Shown here in pieces: positions 6,647 through 9,218 of a stretch of DNA of 9,218 nt. The DNA is from Syntrophomonadaceae bacterium (GTDB taxonomy: Bacteria > Bacillota > Syntrophomonadia > Syntrophomonadales > Syntrophomonadaceae): contig JAQUGU010000012.1 in assembly GCA_028683995.1 (NCBI GenBank), positions 1 through 9,218 on the forward strand. Direction: 5' to 3'. Each line of letters begins with the position of its first letter. The first letter of the stretch is position 1. The notes beneath the pieces are model-generated. The model saw nothing but the letters and a program-made list of their open reading frames with translations, did no database searches and had not been told where the DNA came from. The translations under genes were made by a program, and so were the position numbers.

Positions 6647-8983
6647 TTAATTCATATCTATATTGATGAGTGCTTCATCCAGTACCTGGTCCATATGATC
6701 CACCATGACAAATCTCATTTTCCTCTTTACATTGGCCGGAATCTCAGCCAGGTCTTTTTTGTTATCTATCGGCAAAATGATAGTGTTGATACCGGCCCGA
6801 TGAGCTGCCAGGACTTTTTCCTTAAGCCCTCCTATGGGAAGCACTCTTCCTCGCAGGGTTATTTCACCAGTCATAGCCACATTATTACGTACTGGCTTTC
6901 CAGACATGGCTGAGGCCAGGGAAGTTGCAATCGTAATTCCTGCGGATGGGCCATCTTTAGGAATAGCCCCTTCCGGCACATGCAGGTGGACATCGTATTT
7001 TTGCTGTATCTCCTCATTAATATCCAACTCGTCCGCCCGGGAACGGACATAGGTTAAAGCTGCCTGGGCGGATTCCTTCATAACATCACCCAGCTTACCC
7101 GTCAGAGTCAGATTACCTTTACCCTTTAAAAGAGCTACTTCGATAGAGAGAATGTCACCTCCGCTTTCAGTCCAGGCCAAGCCGGTGGCAACTCCCACCT
7201 GGCTTTCTTTTTCCGCCACTCCATAACGAAAACGTTCAGCCCCCAGGAATTTGGTTATGCTATTCCCGGATACGTTAACCGCGGTATTTTTATCCTCCAC
7301 CACCTGCCGCGCAACCTTGCGGCATATAGATGCTATCTGCCGTTCCAGGTTTCGCACTCCAGCTTCGCGGGTATATTCGCGAATGATTTTACGGATGGCT
7401 CCTTCAGTAAAGCTAATATGATTATCTTTTAAGCCATGTTCTTTAATCTGTTTGGGTATCAGATAATCCATGGCAATATGAACTTTGTCTTCCTCGGTAT
7501 AACCACTTAGTTCTATAATCTCCATTCGATCCAGAAGTGCACGGGGTATATTATGAACCGTATTGGCTGTAGTAATAAACATTACTTTGGATAAATCAAA
7601 GGGAATTTCCAGGTAATGGTCACTGAAAGTATAATTTTGCTCGGGATCCAGTACTTCCAGCAGTGCCGAAGCCGGGTCTCCCCTAAAATCCATGGTCATT
7701 TTATCGATTTCATCCAGCAAAAATACCGGATTACGTGAGCCTGCCGTCTTTATGCCCTGCAGCACCCGCCCGGGCATGGAACCGACATAGGTACGACGAT
7801 GTCCCCTGATTTCGGCTTCATCCCGAATACCCCCCAGGGACATACGTACAAATTTTCGTCCCAGCGAACGAGCTACCGATTTACCCAGGGAAGTTTTGCC
7901 TACTCCTGGAGGCCCAACCAAACAGAGTATAGGCCCTTTCATCTTTTTGGCTAATTTCCTGATGGCCAGATACTCCATAATTCTTTCTTTGGGTTTTTCC
8001 AGGCCATAATGGTCTTCTTCCAGAATATTTTCCGCCATCTTTAAATCCAGGCGATCTCTGGTTTCTATAGACCAGGGCAGAGATAGTATCCAATCCAGGT
8101 AATTACGTACTACTACCGCTTCAGCCACCATAGGCGGCATTTTCTCCAAACGTTCCAGCTCTTTATAAGCTTTTTCACGGGCTTCTTTGGGAAGATTGGC
8201 TTTTTCAATATTGTTTTTTAATTCTTCAACTTCTGCTGCCCGCTCATCTTTATCACCCAACTCTTTTTGGATGGCCTTCATCTGTTCACGCAGGTAGTAC
8301 TCTTTCTGGGTTTTTTCCATCTGTTTGCGTACCCGAATGTTAATTTTGCGCTCCAGGTCCAGTACTTCCATCTCTTTAGCTAATAACTCACATAGATATT
8401 CCAAACGTTTGGTTACATCCCCGGCTTCCAGTATCTTCTGCTTCTCATTAATCCGCAAAGTAAGATGGGACGCGATGACATCAGCCAGCCGGCCGGGCTC
8501 TTCTATAGCTATTACGGAAACCACAGTTTCCGGGGGAATTTTCTTGCTGATACGCACATATTGTTCAAACTGGGATATCAGAGTTCGCATAAGGGCTTCT
8601 AATTGGGCGCTCTTCTCAACTTGATCTTCTTTCCATTCTTCCACTACAACCTTAATAAAGGGGTCATGCCCTAAATAACTGGATATTTCGCCCCGGTGAA
8701 GACCTTCAACCAGAACTCGCATGGTTCCCCCCGGCATTTTTAAAATCTGCCTTATTTCGGCCACGGTCCCCACGGAAAATATATCGTCTTCACTGGGTTC
8801 ATCAGTTTGAGCTTCTTTCTGAGTGACCAGGAAAATTTCCTTGTTTTCCAGCATGGCCTGTTCTATAGCATTAATCGATTTTTTACGTCCTACGTCCAGG
8901 TGAATAACAGTATACGGGAAAACCAGTAAGCCCCTTAACGGCAACATTGGCATTTCGCGATAAGTCTCATTTATATCAAACAA
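6647..8983 (-). CDS. lon: ATP-dependent protease Lon (LonA type)
   Basis: A hexameric cytoplasmic AAA+ serine protease that degrades misfolded and regulatory proteins. The 778 residues match usual LonA length. The N-terminal substrate-binding domain begins with [21 protein letters not shown] (residues 12-32 region) and is followed by a coiled-coil-rich part (about 200-290). The AAA+ module has Walker A GPPGVGKT (357-364), Walker B FLLDE (421-425), sensor 1 TTAN (471-474) and the sensor-2 region GVRNLERQI (542-550). The protease domain carries the Ser-Lys dyad: S680 in PKDGPSAG and K723 in GGLKEK, 43 residues apart as in E. coli Lon. The start is TTG at 8981-8983, supported by GGGAGG at 8991-8996 with a 7-base spacer. 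I saw no CIRCE or CtsR-type heat-shock operator upstream. ysxC is the next gene on the same strand. Confidence 0.98.
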   Translation of the reverse strand: MFDINETYREMPMLPLRGLLVFPYTVIHLDVGRKKSINAIEQAMLENKEIFLVTQKEAQTDEPSEDDIFSVGTVAEIRQILKMPGGTMRVLVEGLHRGEISSYLGHDPFIKVVVEEWKEDQVEKSAQLEALMRTLISQFEQYVRISKKIPPETVVSVIAIEEPGRLADVIASHLTLRINEKQKILEAGDVTKRLEYLCELLAKEMEVLDLERKINIRVRKQMEKTQKEYYLREQMKAIQKELGDKDERAAEVEELKNNIEKANLPKEAREKAYKELERLEKMPPMVAEAVVVRNYLDWILSLPWSIETRDRLDLKMAENILEEDHYGLEKPKERIMEYLAIRKLAKKMKGPILCLVGPPGVGKTSLGKSVARSLGRKFVRMSLGGIRDEAEIRGHRRTYVGSMPGRVLQGIKTAGSRNPVFLLDEIDKMTMDFRGDPASALLEVLDPEQNYTFSDHYLEIPFDLSKVMFITTANTVHNIPRALLDRMEIIELSGYTEEDKVHIAMDYLIPKQIKEHGLKDNHISFTEGAIRKIIREYTREAGVRNLERQIASICRKVARQVVEDKNTAVNVSGNSITKFLGAERFRYGVAEKESQVGVATGLAWTESGGDILSIEVALLKGKGNLTLTGKLGDVMKESAQAALTYVRSRADELDINEEIQQKYDVHLHVPEGAIPKDGPSAGITIATSLASAMSGKPVRNNVAMTGEITLRGRVLPIGGLKEKVLAAHRAGINTIILPIDNKKDLAEIPANVKRKMRFVMVDHMDQVLDEALINIDMN

Positions 8984-9077
8984 TTCTACACCTCCCGAGC
9001 AAATTCATTCTACTATATGTACCGGAGCCGCGCAAGAAAAGCTGGAAAGTAGTCACCAGAAAAATAAAGTTTTTTCT

Positions 9078-9083
9078 ATTATA
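9078..9083 (-). promoter_or_regulatory. Likely lon promoter (extended -10)
   Basis: The minus strand reads TGGTATAAT, a perfect -10 with the TGn extension, about 95 bases before the lon start. No clear -35 is present at the right distance, as is common for extended -10 promoters. The leader would begin near 9071. From 9084 to the window end I recognise nothing; a 24-codon open frame (9144-9218, minus) could be the end of an upstream gene but has no recognisable content. Confidence 0.5.
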
Positions 9084-9218
9084 CCAAATGATTAATACGA
9101 AATAGGCTCTGATAACAAAGTTGTCTTGTAAATAACCTCGAATTTAGAACTTGATTAATTGTTTAGAGTTGAGAAGTAAGGGGTGCTCAGAAATTGGAGA
9201 TTCCTCTACTGCAGTAAA

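Noticed and set aside
8325..8624. 99-residue plus-strand open frame inside lon
   Set aside because: It is antisense to the conserved Lon N-terminal region, with Ser/Arg-rich shadow composition.
9144..9218. C-terminal end of an upstream minus-strand gene such as clpX
   Set aside because: Twenty-four open codons are too few, AT-rich and without recognisable ClpX C-terminal residues; no claim can be supported.

Overview
The window looks like a housekeeping segment of a Firmicutes chromosome, most likely Clostridia. Supporting signs are strong AAGGAGG-type ribosome binding sites with frequent TTG and GTG starts, a lon-ysxC gene pair, a valS-folC pair, a SEC-C metal-binding protein, and palindromic GGTGACAGGGGACGGTTC-type repeats of a kind I remember from clostridial genomes. 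The genus cannot be fixed from sequence alone.

Layout from left to right. Positions 1-112 (minus) hold the first 37 codons of a DUF47/PhoU-like gene. Its promoter carries four TTAACA-like repeats at an exact 11-base period, the pattern of a PhoP (phosphate starvation) box, and the box overlaps the folC stop codon. folC (208-1413, minus) lies downstream of valS (1488-4139, minus). The FolC-like reading frame runs past the first ATG back into valS without a normal start codon. A gene-free stretch of about 515 bases (4140-4654) separates valS from a divergent SEC-C gene. It contains a duplicated valS ribosome-binding-site segment around a small palindrome, a likely valS promoter, and an orphan minus-strand terminator that may end a short RNA. 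The SEC-C gene (4655-5902, plus) converges on ysxC (5895-6539, minus) with an 8-base overlap. lon (6647-8983, minus) lies upstream of ysxC, and its probable promoter is near 9078.

Functions are mostly independent: tRNA charging (ValS), folate polyglutamylation (FolC), ribosome assembly (YsxC), protein quality control (Lon), and probably phosphate transport (DUF47). The most unusual part is how repeats have reshaped the genes. One element supplies the last residues of YsxC and causes its overlap with the SEC-C gene. A larger palindrome of the same family fills the lon-ysxC gap. I see no defence system, transposase, CRISPR array, tRNA or rRNA, and nothing that amounts to a wholly new system.
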